64,000 nucleotides of DNA from positions 62,001 through 126,000 of the forward strand of contig NZ_AMGO01000052.1 of the NCBI RefSeq assembly GCF_000299575.1, read 5' to 3'. Source of the DNA: Oceaniovalibus guishaninsula JLT2003 (lineage in GTDB: Bacteria; Pseudomonadota; Alphaproteobacteria; Rhodobacterales; Rhodobacteraceae). The notes beneath the pieces were generated by a model, which was not told where the DNA came from, ran no database searches, and saw only the letters and a list, made by a program, of their open reading frames with translations. This document shows positions 9,670-19,489 of the stretch, one piece after another; position 1 is the first letter of the stretch, and each line of letters opens with the position of its first letter. A program made the translations under genes and the position numbers.

Positions 9670-10406
9670 TCCATCCTTTCGCGGGCTTCCAGCACGGCCA
9701 GCCGCCTTGCCCGGATTTCCGTCCGCGTCCGTGCCAGGACAAGTGCTACGAACAGCAGAACGAAGGCAGCAATGCAGACCAGAAGCGGATAATAAAACAC
9801 GTCGGACACGTTTTCGGCCTTGTCGAGGCTCAGCGATGCGCCCTGGTGCAACCCCTGATTCCAGAAGTTGACCGCATAGCGCGACAGAACCGCGAAGACC
9901 GACCCGACAAGACACAGGACCGAAGTCAGGTCCGCGGCGGTATCGGGATCCTCGATGGCCTGCCATAAGGCGATGTAGCCGAGATAGAAAAGGAACAGGA
10001 TCAGAAACGAGGTCAGGCGCGGATCCCACGCCCAGAACGTGCCCCACATCGGCTGTCCCCACAGCGCACCCGTCACCAGAGCGATCAGGGTCATGGTGAT
10101 CCCGACCGGCGCCGCCGCCTTCGCTGCCAAGGCACTGACGTGATGACGGCGGATCAGCCAGATCAGCGACGCGACCAGCATCATCGCCCATGCGTTGATC
10201 GCCATCATGGCGGACGGCACGTGAAGGTAGATGATCTTTACCGTCGCTCCCTGCCGATAGTCATCGGGCGTGAAGAAGAACCCCCAGATCAGCCCCAATG
10301 CCAGCAAGCCGCCCGCCAGCCCCCCGAGGACCGGAACCGCCCGTTCGGTCGTGGCCATGAACCGCGTCGGGTTGGCATAGCTCCAGATGGAAAAGGCTTG
10401 CGACAT
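9666..10406 (-). CDS. ccmC: Heme exporter / heme-handling protein CcmC
   Basis: A six-helix membrane protein of 246 residues that presents heme to CcmE in the periplasm. The diagnostic tryptophan-rich WWD motif is present as WGTFWAWDPRLTS, with flanking histidines in YLHVPSAMM and IRRHHVS-type segments. Start set at MSQAFSIWSYANPTRFM, the usual CcmC N terminus; the longer frame adds 15 unrelated residues. Lies between ccmB and ccmD. Confidence 0.95.
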   Translation of the reverse strand: MSQAFSIWSYANPTRFMATTERAVPVLGGLAGGLLALGLIWGFFFTPDDYRQGATVKIIYLHVPSAMMAINAWAMMLVASLIWLIRRHHVSALAAKAAAPVGITMTLIALVTGALWGQPMWGTFWAWDPRLTSFLILFLFYLGYIALWQAIEDPDTAADLTSVLCLVGSVFAVLSRYAVNFWNQGLHQGASLSLDKAENVSDVFYYPLLVCIAAFVLLFVALVLARTRTEIRARRLAVLEARERME

Positions 10407-10457
10407 GCCGCACCATCTAGCCCCTGCCCCCGTCGGCCTCAAGGACCGCATGTTGCG

Positions 10458-11114
10458 TCAGCGCAAGTTCACCCGCAAAGCAGCCGAAGCCGCGAAGGGC
10501 AGCAGCGCGACGCTGCCCGCAGAGACAGCGGCAAGCAGAATCAGAGGGGCCGACAAATCCATTCCCTCCGCCCCGCGGCGCGCGACTTCGGCGCCGAAGA
10601 TCAGCGTCGGTACGTAGAGCGGCAGCACCAGCAGCGACAACAACAATCCGCCGCGCCGCAACCCCACGGTCAGCGCCGCCCCGAACGTCCCGATCAGACT
10701 GAGCGCGGGGGTCCCGATTGCAAGGCTTGCCGCAAGCCAGACGTGACCGGGCGCCGGCAGGTTCAGCAAGACGGCAAGAATCGGCGCCGACAGCGTCAGC
10801 GGCAGGCCGGTCGTCAGCCAGTGAGCGACGGCCTTGGCCAGGGCGATGCCTTCCATCGGGACGGGTGCGGTGGCCAACAGCTCCAGCGTGCCATCCTCGC
10901 GATCCAGCGCAAAGATCCGGTCGAGCGACAGCAGGCAGGCCAGCAGCGCCCCGAGCCACAGGATACCGGGGGCGATCCGCGATAATTGACCAGATTCCGG
11001 CCCGATGGCGAAGGGCGTCAACACGACGACGATCAGATAGAAGGCCAGCCCCAGACCGAACCCGCCCCCTGCCCGTACCGCCAGCGTCACGTCGCGCAGG
11101 ATCAGCCGGATCAT
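10458..11114 (-). CDS. ccmB: Heme exporter protein CcmB (ABC permease)
   Basis: A 218-residue integral membrane protein with about six transmembrane segments, the permease partner of CcmA. The conserved [19 protein letters not shown] region in the first cytoplasmic loop (the surface facing CcmA) is clear, near residue 70. The ATG overlaps the ccmA stop codon by four bases (ATGA). Together CcmAB use ATP to release holo-CcmE from CcmC rather than to pump heme. Confidence 0.93.
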   Translation of the reverse strand: MIRLILRDVTLAVRAGGGFGLGLAFYLIVVVLTPFAIGPESGQLSRIAPGILWLGALLACLLSLDRIFALDREDGTLELLATAPVPMEGIALAKAVAHWLTTGLPLTLSAPILAVLLNLPAPGHVWLAASLAIGTPALSLIGTFGAALTVGLRRGGLLLSLLVLPLYVPTLIFGAEVARRGAEGMDLSAPLILLAAVSAGSVALLPFAASAALRVNLR

Positions 11115-11731
11115 GCAAAGCCCCCGTTACCGCCGAACCCCGCCAAATCCCGCGGCTTGGCCTTGTAGGGCGCCAGGTCGAGGACCGGCGCGTCAATACC
11201 GCAGCCGACATGCGTGGCGATCAGCGCGGTGCCGCCCCGGCGCAGATGCGCGTCGACAGCCTGACCGAACAAAGCCGTCGAGGCGGTGTCGAGCGAGACG
11301 GTCGGTTCGTCCAGCAGCCAGATGGGACGCCCCGTCACCAGCAGGCGCGCCAGACCCACCCGCCGTTTCTGCCCCGCCGACAGCGTTGCGGCCAGCCGAC
11401 CGGCCAGTCCGTCAAGCGAGAATGCGGTCAGCGCCGCGTCGATATCGGAAGTGCCGTGCAGGCCGGCCCAGAAACGCAGATTCTCCGCAACGGACATCTG
11501 CGCCTTGATGCCGTCAGCGTGGGCGCCATAGGCCATCTGCCCGGTATCGGGTTCGACAGTGCCTTCCAGCAGCGGCTGAAGACCCGCCACCGCGCGCAGT
11601 AGCGATGTCTTGCCAATCCCGTTCGGGCCACGCAGGATCAGCGCCTGCCCCGTCTCGATGCGGGCCGACACCCCCTCTAGCACGGGAACCCCGCCGCGCG
11701 CCACGGCGATGTCGCGCAGGATCAGCGCCAT
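11111..11731 (-). CDS. ccmA: Heme exporter ATP-binding protein CcmA
   Basis: A 206-residue ABC ATPase, a minimal-size nucleotide-binding subunit. Walker [10 protein letters not shown] (about residues 35-43), signature [14 protein letters not shown] and Walker [12 protein letters not shown] are intact, and the switch His is in ATHVGCG. Length and the LSAGQ signature distinguish CcmA from generic ABC ATPases. It heads the ccmABCDG run and follows the Mth938-like gene after 24 bp. Confidence 0.94.
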   Translation of the reverse strand: MALILRDIAVARGGVPVLEGVSARIETGQALILRGPNGIGKTSLLRAVAGLQPLLEGTVEPDTGQMAYGAHADGIKAQMSVAENLRFWAGLHGTSDIDAALTAFSLDGLAGRLAATLSAGQKRRVGLARLLVTGRPIWLLDEPTVSLDTASTALFGQAVDAHLRRGGTALIATHVGCGIDAPVLDLAPYKAKPRDLAGFGGNGGFA

Positions 11732-11755
11732 GCCGCTTCCGGCATCGAAACGGCG

Positions 11756-12109
11756 TCAGACGGCAAGCAGTGCCGCGCCGATCCGTCGCCCTTCACCAAG
11801 CAGCACGTTGTAGGTACGGCAGGCAGCACCCGTCGCCATGATCTCCAGCCCCAGACCAGCATCTTCAAGCAACTGGCGAAACGCGCGGGGCAGCGGCGCG
11901 ATCTCGACCCCGGTGCCGATCAGCAGGACATCGACCTGCTCCGCCACGGCCAGCAGCGTCGCGGTATCGTCATAGCCGCCCCACATCCGTGGCCCCTCGG
12001 GCAGAACGGCGACGGATCCGCGATAGACCCTGCCGTCTATCCGAAAAAAGCCGGGGCCGTAGCCGTCTACGGGCCGGCGTCCGTCATAATCGACTTCGTT
12101 CAGACGCAT
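11756..12109 (-). CDS. Mth938-like (DUF498) domain protein
   Basis: A 117-residue protein of the Mth938/DUF498 family, related to the human complex I assembly factor NDUFAF3. Recognised by the family pattern IDGRVYRGSVAVLP, then VDVLLIGTG and MATGAACRTYNVLLGEGRRIGAALL at the C terminus. Function in bacteria is not established; in mitochondria the relative helps assemble complex I. It is 9 bp downstream of secF, between the Sec and Ccm genes, in line with the secDF-ccm order of other Rhodobacterales. Confidence 0.82.
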   Translation of the reverse strand: MRLNEVDYDGRRPVDGYGPGFFRIDGRVYRGSVAVLPEGPRMWGGYDDTATLLAVAEQVDVLLIGTGVEIAPLPRAFRQLLEDAGLGLEIMATGAACRTYNVLLGEGRRIGAALLAV

Positions 12110-12118
12110 CGCTGTTCC

Positions 12119-13087
12119 CTACGCGTCGACATCCGCGAATGCGTTGCCGCCGGTCTTGTCCTTCTTCGACCAATCCCGCGTCACGCCCAGATAGAGAACG
12201 ATGTTCTTGGCCACGAAAACCGACGAATACGTACCGACGATGATGCCCCAGAAGATCGCGAAGACGAAGCTGCGGATCACATCGCCGCCGAGGATCAGCA
12301 TTGCCGCCAGGGCCAGCAAGGTGGTGCCGCTCGTCATCACCGTCCGGCTGAGCGTCTCGTTGACGCTCAGGTTCATGACGTCGCGCAGCGGTGTCTGCTT
12401 GTATTTCCTGAGGTTCTCGCGCAGGCGGTCGAAGATCACGACGGTGTCGTTGATGGAATAGCCGATGATGGTCAGAAGCGCGGCAATCGTGGCCAGATCG
12501 AACCGGATCCCCAGAAGCGAGAACAGCCCGATGGTCACGATAATATCGTGGAACAACGCGGCAACGGCACCGACCGAGAACTGCCATTCGAAGCGAAGCC
12601 ATATATAGAACAGGATCGCGGCCATCGACGCGCCCACGGCGATGAAGGCCGTGCGGATCAGCTCGCCCGAGACTTTCGGCCCGACCGATTCCACCGAAAC
12701 GAAAGCTATGTCGGGGACGGCGGCCCGCAATGCCGCTTCGATCGTAGCGACCGTTTCCGGCGTCACGCTCTGTTCGGCATCCTGCGCCTGAATGCGGATC
12801 ATGGCGACGTTGCGGTCCGGCCCGAAGGTCGGATCGAACACCTCGGTGATCGACACATCGCCGAGGTCGAGCGTATCCAGCGCGCCGCGGTAGGTGCCGA
12901 TGTCCACCGGTTGCGCGCTTTCCGTGCGGATGGTCGTTCCGCCAAGGAAATCAATGCCGAAGTTCAGACCGACCGTCGCCCAGATGACCAGCGAAACGAT
13001 CACGGCGACAACGGAGGCCCCGAAGGTCAGCCTTGCATGCTTGAAAAAGTCGATTTCGGTATGGTCGGGAACGAGCTTGAGACGCAT
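12119..13087 (-). CDS. secF: Protein translocase subunit SecF
   Basis: A 322-residue inner-membrane protein that, with SecD, uses the proton gradient to pull exported proteins through SecYEG. Six transmembrane segments flank a periplasmic domain; the conserved NFGIDFLGGT follows helix 1, and the C-terminal half has the RND-like pattern IGYSINDTVVIFDRLREN. The start is 4 bp after the secD stop, so the two are cotranscribed. Confidence 0.96.
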   Translation of the reverse strand: MRLKLVPDHTEIDFFKHARLTFGASVVAVIVSLVIWATVGLNFGIDFLGGTTIRTESAQPVDIGTYRGALDTLDLGDVSITEVFDPTFGPDRNVAMIRIQAQDAEQSVTPETVATIEAALRAAVPDIAFVSVESVGPKVSGELIRTAFIAVGASMAAILFYIWLRFEWQFSVGAVAALFHDIIVTIGLFSLLGIRFDLATIAALLTIIGYSINDTVVIFDRLRENLRKYKQTPLRDVMNLSVNETLSRTVMTSGTTLLALAAMLILGGDVIRSFVFAIFWGIIVGTYSSVFVAKNIVLYLGVTRDWSKKDKTGGNAFADVDA

Positions 13088-13091
13088 GGGA

Positions 13092-14768
13092 TCAGACCTC
13101 GATCGTCTTGGGGCGTCGGCGTTCGAACCACGTCACGACCATCAATCGCGTGACGAAGATCGCCGTGAACACCGATGTCAGGATGCCGATTCCCAGCGTC
13201 ACCGCAAAGCCACGCACAGGGCCCGATCCGAGGGTAAACAGGATAACCGCGATGATGAACGTGGTGATGTTCGCATCGACGATGGCGGACAGGGCGCGTT
13301 CATAACCAAGCTCGATCGCGCGCGCCGGCCCGCGTGCCGTCTTCAACTCCTCGCGGATCCGCTCGAAAGTCAGGACATTGGCATCGACCGCCATGCCGAT
13401 GGTCAGCACGATGCCCGCGATACCGGGCAATGTCAGCGTGGCCCCGATCAGGGACAACGCGCCGAAGATCAGCGCGACGTTGAAGATCAGTGCGATATTG
13501 GCCAGCCAGCCGAACAGGCCATAGGACAGGCCCATCACAACGAGGACAGCGACAAATGCCACAACACTGGCCAGTCGTCCCGCATCGATGCTGTCCTGTC
13601 CCAGTTCCGGCCCGATGGTCCGCTCTTCCAGAAACGTCAATTCCGCGGGCAGGGCACCGGCGCGAAGCAGCACCGCCAGATTCGTCGATTCCTCGACCGT
13701 GAAGTTGCCGGTGATGATGCCGCTGCCGCCTGGAATATGCGACTGGATCACGGGGGCGCTGATGACTTCCTCGTCCAGAACGATTGCGAAGGGCGAACCG
13801 ATATTCTCGGCCGTGTAATCGCCGAATTTGCGGGCGCCCGCGGGGTTAAAGCGGAAATTGACCGCAGGACGGCCGTTCTGGTCGAAGGCCGGCTGGGCAT
13901 CTACCAGCTCCTCTCCGGTCACGACGGGGGTGCGTTCGACGACATACCAGGTGTTCGGCTCGTCCATCGCGGGCAGCATGACGTTGCGCGCGCCGACGCT
14001 CTGGTCCGGGTCGCCGGTGCGGCCGACGACGGGATTGAACGTCAGTTGGGCCGTCGTGCCGATCAACGCCTTCAATTCGTCCGCCGACCCGATGCCGGGC
14101 ACCTGGATCAGGATGCGATCCGCACCCTGGCGCTGGATGGTCGGTTCGCGCGTACCGACCTCGTCCACCCGCCGGCGGATGATCTCGAGGCTTTGGCGGA
14201 TCGTGCGATCATCCGTCGCGCGCCGTTCTTCCTCCGACAGGGCGACGCGGATCTCGGCGCCGCCGCCATCGGTTGCCGATCCGCTGACGGCATAGTCGGT
14301 CGCGCCCACCCCGGTCAGCGAGACCACCGGCCGCGCAAGGGCGCGCGCGACTTCCATCGCGCGGGGCAGTCCGGCCGCATCGGACAGCCGCACGACCAGG
14401 GCATCGCCGCCCTCGTCGACACGCCGGATCGTCCCGACCTCGTCCCGGACGGCGCGCAGGGCATCGCGCAATTCGGGCCACAGCGCATCCATCCGGCCGG
14501 CATAGACATCCTCGACCTGAACCTCGGCCAGAAGATGCGCGCCGCCCCGCAGATCGAGTCCGAGGTTCACCAAACCCGAGGGCAACCAGGCCGGCCACCG
14601 TTCGGCCGCCATCATCGCCTCGGGCGTGGCCCCGTTCCGTTCGATGGAAATCCGCGCGTCATTGGCCTGCTCGACCCGGCTGTAGAACGCGTTTGGCAGC
14701 GCAAGCACGACCCCAAGCGCCACGACGCCCCAGATCAACAGGCGTCTCCACAACGGAATCTGTAGCAT
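13092..14768 (-). CDS. secD: Protein translocase subunit SecD
   Basis: A 558-residue partner of SecF. Helix 1 (residues 10-27) is followed by the large periplasmic domain with LGLDLRGGAHLL and the RRRVDEVGTREPTIQRQG segment, then five C-terminal helices with VLTIGMAVDANVLTFERIRE carrying the acidic residue required for proton-driven movement. Transcribed between yajC and secF; a 36-bp gap separates it from yajC. Confidence 0.97.
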   Translation of the reverse strand: MLQIPLWRRLLIWGVVALGVVLALPNAFYSRVEQANDARISIERNGATPEAMMAAERWPAWLPSGLVNLGLDLRGGAHLLAEVQVEDVYAGRMDALWPELRDALRAVRDEVGTIRRVDEGGDALVVRLSDAAGLPRAMEVARALARPVVSLTGVGATDYAVSGSATDGGGAEIRVALSEEERRATDDRTIRQSLEIIRRRVDEVGTREPTIQRQGADRILIQVPGIGSADELKALIGTTAQLTFNPVVGRTGDPDQSVGARNVMLPAMDEPNTWYVVERTPVVTGEELVDAQPAFDQNGRPAVNFRFNPAGARKFGDYTAENIGSPFAIVLDEEVISAPVIQSHIPGGSGIITGNFTVEESTNLAVLLRAGALPAELTFLEERTIGPELGQDSIDAGRLASVVAFVAVLVVMGLSYGLFGWLANIALIFNVALIFGALSLIGATLTLPGIAGIVLTIGMAVDANVLTFERIREELKTARGPARAIELGYERALSAIVDANITTFIIAVILFTLGSGPVRGFAVTLGIGILTSVFTAIFVTRLMVVTWFERRRPKTIEV

Positions 14769-14804
14769 GACAGACGGCCTTTCGGACGCGATAGGCCGAA
14801 GCGA

Positions 14805-15128
14805 TCAGGCTTCGGCGGGTTCGGTGCGGGTGCGGACCTGCGCCAGGGTGGCCTTGACGACCCGGACGCGGACGTTCTCGGCCAGTTCGACCTCGATCTC
14901 GCCGTCGTCCTTGACCTTGCTGACCTTGCCGACCAGCCCGCCCGCCGTCACCACGACATCGCCGCGCCGCACGGCGGCGACCATCGCCGCATGTTCCTTG
15001 GCCTTCTTCTGCTGGGGCCGGATCAGAAGGAAATACATGATCGCGAAGATCAGGATCAGCGGAACGAAGCTGGTGAAGGCGCTTGCCGCGCCTCCGGCCG
15101 CCTGGGCGTAGGCCGGGGTAACGAACAT
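14805..15128 (-). CDS. yajC: Preprotein translocase subunit YajC
   Basis: A 107-residue single-span membrane protein that associates with SecDF. The helix PLILIFAIMYFLLIRPQQKK is the family hallmark and is followed by a small cytoplasmic barrel (RRGDVVVTAGGLVGKVSKV). The start MFVTPAYAQAAGG is supported by AAAGGA seven bases upstream; the longer frame above it is shadow. First gene of the yajC-secD-secF-ccm transcription unit, divergent from the protease gene with 137 bp between them. Confidence 0.94.
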   Translation of the reverse strand: MFVTPAYAQAAGGAASAFTSFVPLILIFAIMYFLLIRPQQKKAKEHAAMVAAVRRGDVVVTAGGLVGKVSKVKDDGEIEVELAENVRVRVVKATLAQVRTRTEPAEA

Positions 15129-15265
15129 GGATCGGTCCTTTGTCTGGGGCCGCGGCGCAGCAACGCCCGAGTTGATCGGCCGACCTTTAGCGAGCGTATG
15201 GCCCGTTTGCAAGCAAGGCCGGACATGCCTTGCGGGCGGCGAGGGGCGCGTGCGAAACTCGACAG

Positions 15266-15907
15266 ATGATCCGCCTTTTCGCCCTGCTTCTGACGATCGC
15301 GGCGTTGCCTGCCCGCGCCGTGAACCCCGAAATACCCGATCCCGCGACGCTTGGCGCCATCGGACATCTGGGGCGGCTCGGGCCTTTCGGCGGCGGCTGC
15401 ACCGCATCGGTCATCGGCCCCGATCGGATCGCCACGGCCGGTCATTGCGCCGGCCCGCCCGGCCAGAAAGGCCGCACCCATCAGCCTTTCGTCGCGGGGC
15501 TGACCGAAGGGGCATCGACGGCGCTGGGCATGACCCAAAGCTTCCAGCGCCTGCCCAAGAACAAGGCCTCGACCGAGATCGAGCGCGACGTGGCCATCCT
15601 GCGGCTGCGTCTTCCACGCGACTCGGCCCGGCCGCTGACCGTCACCAGCCCGCCCGAGAAGGGCGAGACGCTGGTCGTCGCGGGCTATCCCGGCGATCTG
15701 GCCGGCGGTCGGCAGATCGTCCATTGCGGGGTGCAGGAACGGACCGACCGGCTGATCTATCTCGATTGTTCGGCCCGTTCGGGCATGTCGGGCTCGCCTC
15801 TGCTGCGATACGAGAACGGGGAATGGCGGATTGCGGGCATCATGGTCGCCACGCGCGGCGATCAGGGAAGCCTCGCCGTCACGTTCGACCCGGCCGAGTT
15901 TCCCTGA
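15266..15907 (+). CDS. Secreted trypsin-like (S1 family) serine protease
   Basis: A 213-residue protein with an N-terminal signal peptide ([18 protein letters not shown]). The trypsin/V8-like triad is complete: His60 in TAGHC, Asp108 in ERDVAILRL and Ser175 in SGMSGSP. It lacks a PDZ domain, so it is not DegP-like, and is probably a soluble periplasmic or secreted endopeptidase. Substrates cannot be read from the sequence. The ATG at 15266 is chosen because the signal peptide begins there; the frame is open 12 codons upstream. Confidence 0.82.
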   Translation: MIRLFALLLTIAALPARAVNPEIPDPATLGAIGHLGRLGPFGGGCTASVIGPDRIATAGHCAGPPGQKGRTHQPFVAGLTEGASTALGMTQSFQRLPKNKASTEIERDVAILRLRLPRDSARPLTVTSPPEKGETLVVAGYPGDLAGGRQIVHCGVQERTDRLIYLDCSARSGMSGSPLLRYENGEWRIAGIMVATRGDQGSLAVTFDPAEFP

Positions 15908-15977
15908 CCTCCCAGATTGCTGTTCTCATCGCTTGGCGCATCCGGCATACCCCTTGCAGGCCAAGACAGAGGACGCC

Positions 15978-17255
15978 ATGCACGATATCCGCCTGATCCG
16001 CGACGATCCCGCCGCCTTCGACGCTGCAATGGGCCGTCGGGGGTTGACCGGCATCGCGGATCGCATCCTGTCGCTGGACGAGGCCCGCCGCGCCGCCATT
16101 CACGAGGCTGAATCCGCCAAGGCCCGCCAGAACGCCGCCAGCCGCGAGGCGGGCGCTGCCAAAGCGGCCGGCGACGACGCCGCATTCGCCCGCCTGCGCG
16201 CCGAGGTCGCCGACAGCAAGACGCGTATGGCCGACCGCGAAGCCCAGGCACGCGATCTCGACGCACAGCAGTCCCGGCTGCTGCTGGAATTGCCGAATGT
16301 CCTCGCTCCCGATGTGCCGGATGGCCGGGACGAGGCCGACAACATCGAGGTCAAGCGCTGGGGCACGCCGCGCGACTTCGACTTCGCGCCGCAGGAACAT
16401 TATCAGATCCCGGCCGTCGCGGCGGATCTGGACTTCGCGACAGCGGCCAGGTTGTCGGGCAGCCGCTTCGTCGTGCTGCGCGGCACCGTCGCGCGTCTGC
16501 ACCGCGCCCTCGCGCAGTTCATGCTGGACATCCACACCACCGAACACGGCATGACCGAAATCAACGCGCCCGTCATCGTGCGGGACGACGCGATGTATGG
16601 CACCAACCAGTTGCCGAAATTCGCCGAGGACAGCTTTCGCCTGACGGACGGACGCTGGCTGATTCCGACATCCGAAGTCACCCTGACGAACACGGTGCGC
16701 GAAACGGTGCTGGACGCCGACGCGCTGCCGCTGCGGATGACGGCGCATTCGCTTTGCTTCCGGTCCGAGGCGGGATCGGCAGGCAAGGACACGGCCGGGA
16801 TGCTGCGCCAGCACCAGTTCGAGAAGGTCGAGATGGTGGCGATCACCCGCCCCGAAGACAGCGAGGACGAACAGTTGCGGATGCTGCGCTGTGCGGAAAC
16901 GGTGCTGGAACGGCTGGACCTGCCTTACCGGACGGTCAAGCTGTGTTCTGGCGATACCGGCTTCGGCGCGCGCCGCACCTTCGACATCGAGGCGTGGCTG
17001 CCCGGACAAAGGACATACCGCGAGATTTCCAGCGTCTCGACCACCGGCGACTTTCAGGCGAGACGGATGAACGCGCGCTTCAGATCGGCCGACGATCCCC
17101 GGCCGCGCTTCGTTCATACGCTGAACGGATCGGGACTGGCTGTCGGACGGACGCTGATCGCCGTGCTGGAGAACGGCCAGCAGGGCGATGGCAGCGTCGT
17201 CCTGCCGCCCGCGCTGGCCCCGTATCTGGCCGGCATGACGCGGATCGCGGCATGA
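15978..17255 (+). CDS. serS: Seryl-tRNA synthetase
   Basis: A 425-residue class II synthetase charging tRNA-Ser (and the precursor of selenocysteinyl-tRNA where present). The N-terminal helical arm (residues 28-100, rich in Ala, Glu, Arg) grips the long variable arm of tRNA-Ser. Motif 2 is [20 protein letters not shown] and motif 3 lies in [20 protein letters not shown]. Start [11 protein letters not shown] is preceded by AGAGGA five bases upstream; the longer open frame overlaps the protease gene and is shadow. Confidence 0.97.
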   Translation: MHDIRLIRDDPAAFDAAMGRRGLTGIADRILSLDEARRAAIHEAESAKARQNAASREAGAAKAAGDDAAFARLRAEVADSKTRMADREAQARDLDAQQSRLLLELPNVLAPDVPDGRDEADNIEVKRWGTPRDFDFAPQEHYQIPAVAADLDFATAARLSGSRFVVLRGTVARLHRALAQFMLDIHTTEHGMTEINAPVIVRDDAMYGTNQLPKFAEDSFRLTDGRWLIPTSEVTLTNTVRETVLDADALPLRMTAHSLCFRSEAGSAGKDTAGMLRQHQFEKVEMVAITRPEDSEDEQLRMLRCAETVLERLDLPYRTVKLCSGDTGFGARRTFDIEAWLPGQRTYREISSVSTTGDFQARRMNARFRSADDPRPRFVHTLNGSGLAVGRTLIAVLENGQQGDGSVVLPPALAPYLAGMTRIAA

Positions 17256-17280
17256 TTTCGGCAGGCATCAAGGTGGTGGA

Positions 17281-17964
17281 ATGTCCTATCTCGTCCTGAT
17301 CCTCACGCTCGTCTTCGCCGCGTCGCCGCTGGTCTTTCCCGACTTCGCCGGGTTCGACCCCGGCCAATATCCGGTGCCGCAGGTCGATCCGCCGGCGCAG
17401 CCTGCGGGCTGGGCCTTCTCGATCTGGGGTCTGATCTATGCGTGGCTCGTCGTCAGCGCGATCTACGGTGTCGCCCGGCGCCGCGACGATCCCGCTTGGG
17501 CGGACATCCGCGTGCCCCTTGCCGTCAGCCTGGCTGTCGGGACGATCTGGCTGGGGGTCGCCGCCCTGTCGCCGATCTGGGCGACCCTGCTGATCTGGGT
17601 CATGCTGATCGCGTCCCTCGTCGCCTATATCCGCGCTCCCGCGACGGACCGTCTGCTGCTGATGGCCCCGCTCGGGCTCTATGCGGGATGGTTGACGGCG
17701 GCCAGTTTCGTCGCGCTCGGCCTTCTGGCGGCCGGATACGGATTGTTGTCGCCGATTACGGCGGCCTGGGCGGTTCTGGTGGCCGTCATCGTCTGCGGCG
17801 GACTGGTCTGGCTTGCGCGCGGCGGCACCGCCTTTCCGGCGGCGATCGCTTGGGCGTCGGCGGGCATCGCGGCACAGAACTGGGAAACCGACCTTGGCTG
17901 GGGCGCGGTCGGCGGCGCCGCCATCATGATCGGACTGGCCCTGGCCGGGCTGCGGCGGACCTGA
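17281..17964 (+). CDS. TspO/MBR-related multi-pass membrane protein
   Basis: A 227-residue, very hydrophobic protein with about seven predicted transmembrane segments and many Trp residues. The PAGWAFSIWGLIYAWL stretch (residues 41-56) resembles the PxGW..WxxLY pattern of tryptophan-rich sensory proteins (TspO), but the protein is about 70 residues longer than classical TspO. TspO in Rhodobacter modulates tetrapyrrole and photosynthesis gene responses; whether this longer relative does is unknown. It follows serS by 25 bp with AAGGTGG before the ATG and converges on der with a 3-bp gap. Confidence 0.55.
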   Translation: MSYLVLILTLVFAASPLVFPDFAGFDPGQYPVPQVDPPAQPAGWAFSIWGLIYAWLVVSAIYGVARRRDDPAWADIRVPLAVSLAVGTIWLGVAALSPIWATLLIWVMLIASLVAYIRAPATDRLLLMAPLGLYAGWLTAASFVALGLLAAGYGLLSPITAAWAVLVAVIVCGGLVWLARGGTAFPAAIAWASAGIAAQNWETDLGWGAVGGAAIMIGLALAGLRRT

Positions 17965-17967
17965 CGG

Positions 17968-19446
17968 TCACTCGTCGGCGCGCCCCTTGCCCAGATGCTT
18001 GCGCAGGCGGGACGGTGTGGATTTCGTCCGTCCCTTGTAGGGATTCGCCGCCGATTGCGACCGCATCCACAGCCGGATCGGCGTTCCGGGCATGTCGAAC
18101 GTCGCTCGCAGCCCGTTGATCAAATAGCGCGAATAACTTTCCGCGACCTTTTCGGGATGGCTGCACATGACAACGAAACCGGGCGGACGGGTCTTCGCCT
18201 GCGTCATGTAGCGCAGCTTGATCCGCCGTCCGCCGGGGGCGGGTGGCGGATGCGCCTCGACCATGCCCGACAGCCACTGGTTCAGTCTGGCCGTCGGCAC
18301 GCGGCGGTTCCAGACTTCATGCGCGCCGACGATCGCCGATTGCAGACGGTCCAGCCCCCTTCCGGTCAGCGCCGACACCGTGACCAGGGGCACCCCGCGC
18401 AATTGCGGCAACAGGCGTTCGCATTCCTCGCGCAGCAGGGCCAGTTTGGCCGCGCGATCGGGCTCGGCGTCCCACTTGTTGACGGCGATGACCACGGCGC
18501 GGCCTTCGCGCTCGGCCAGATCCGCGATACGCAGGTCCTGACTCTCGAACGGGATCGCCGCGTCCAGAAGCACCACTACCACCTCGGCGAACTTCACCGC
18601 GCGCAGGCCGTCCGCCACGCTGAGCCGTTCCAGCTTTTCCTGGACCTTCGCCTTCTTGCGCATGCCCGCGGTGTCGAACATCCGCACGGGGACCGCGCCA
18701 TCCGGGCCGGGCCAATCCATCGTGACCGAGATCGCATCGCGGGTGATGCCCGCCTCGGGCCCGACAAGCAGCCGGTCCTCGCCCAGCAGCGCGTTGACCA
18801 ACGTGGATTTTCCTGCATTGGGACGGCCAACGACCGCCACTTGCAGGGGGCGCGCGCGGGTCGGCGCATGGGAAACCGCGTCGTCGTCATCGGTCACGTC
18901 GCGGTCGGTTTCGGGGGCTTCCTCGGCGATTTCGGCGGCCCGCTCGCCCAGCGCGTCGGATAGGGGCATCAATTGCGACAGCAGGTCGTTCAGCCCCTCG
19001 CCGTGTTCGGCCGACAGCCGGATCGGTTCGCCCAGACCGAGCGAGTAGGCTTCGATCAGACCGCCATCGGCGGCGCGCCCTTCGGCCTTGTTGGCGGCCA
19101 GGATGACGCGGCCGCCCCGCCTGCGCAAGATCTCGGCCACCGCCTCGTCCACCGGCGTGACGCCGACGCGGGCGTCCATCAGCATTAGGCAGACATCCGC
19201 CATGTCCACGGCCCGTTCCGTCAGCTTGCGCATCCGGCCGGGCAGGCTGTCGTCGGTGGCTTCCTCAAGCCCCGCCGTGTCGATGACCGTGAATCGCAGA
19301 TCCCCCAGCCGGGCCACGCCCTCGCGCAGATCGCGGGTCACGCCCGGCTGATCGTCCACCAGCGCCAGCCGCTTTCCGACAAGCCGGTTGAACAGGGTGG
19401 ACTTGCCCACATTGGGCCGGCCGACGATCGCCAGGGTAAAGGTCAT
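17968..19446 (-). CDS. der: Ribosome biogenesis GTPase Der (EngA)
   Basis: A 492-residue protein with the double-GTPase architecture unique to Der: domain 1 P-loop GRPNVGKS at residues 8-15 with DTAGLEE, domain 2 P-loop GRPNAGKS near residue 211 with [10 protein letters not shown] and NKWD, and a C-terminal KH-like domain ending in basic residues. It acts in 50S subunit assembly. An acidic linker (about residues 170-195) separates the G domains. It is the last gene of a yfgM-bamB-der set. Confidence 0.97.
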   Translation of the reverse strand: MTFTLAIVGRPNVGKSTLFNRLVGKRLALVDDQPGVTRDLREGVARLGDLRFTVIDTAGLEEATDDSLPGRMRKLTERAVDMADVCLMLMDARVGVTPVDEAVAEILRRRGGRVILAANKAEGRAADGGLIEAYSLGLGEPIRLSAEHGEGLNDLLSQLMPLSDALGERAAEIAEEAPETDRDVTDDDDAVSHAPTRARPLQVAVVGRPNAGKSTLVNALLGEDRLLVGPEAGITRDAISVTMDWPGPDGAVPVRMFDTAGMRKKAKVQEKLERLSVADGLRAVKFAEVVVVLLDAAIPFESQDLRIADLAEREGRAVVIAVNKWDAEPDRAAKLALLREECERLLPQLRGVPLVTVSALTGRGLDRLQSAIVGAHEVWNRRVPTARLNQWLSGMVEAHPPPAPGGRRIKLRYMTQAKTRPPGFVVMCSHPEKVAESYSRYLINGLRATFDMPGTPIRLWMRSQSAANPYKGRTKSTPSRLRKHLGKGRADE

Positions 19447-19489
19447 CGGACGCTCCGATCAGATGCAGACCGGGGGGTTACACCGCCGC

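Noticed and set aside
18968-19446. Der G domain 1 with NKAEG instead of NKxD
   Set aside because: This variant is usual in alphaproteobacterial Der and is not evidence of a defective GTPase.
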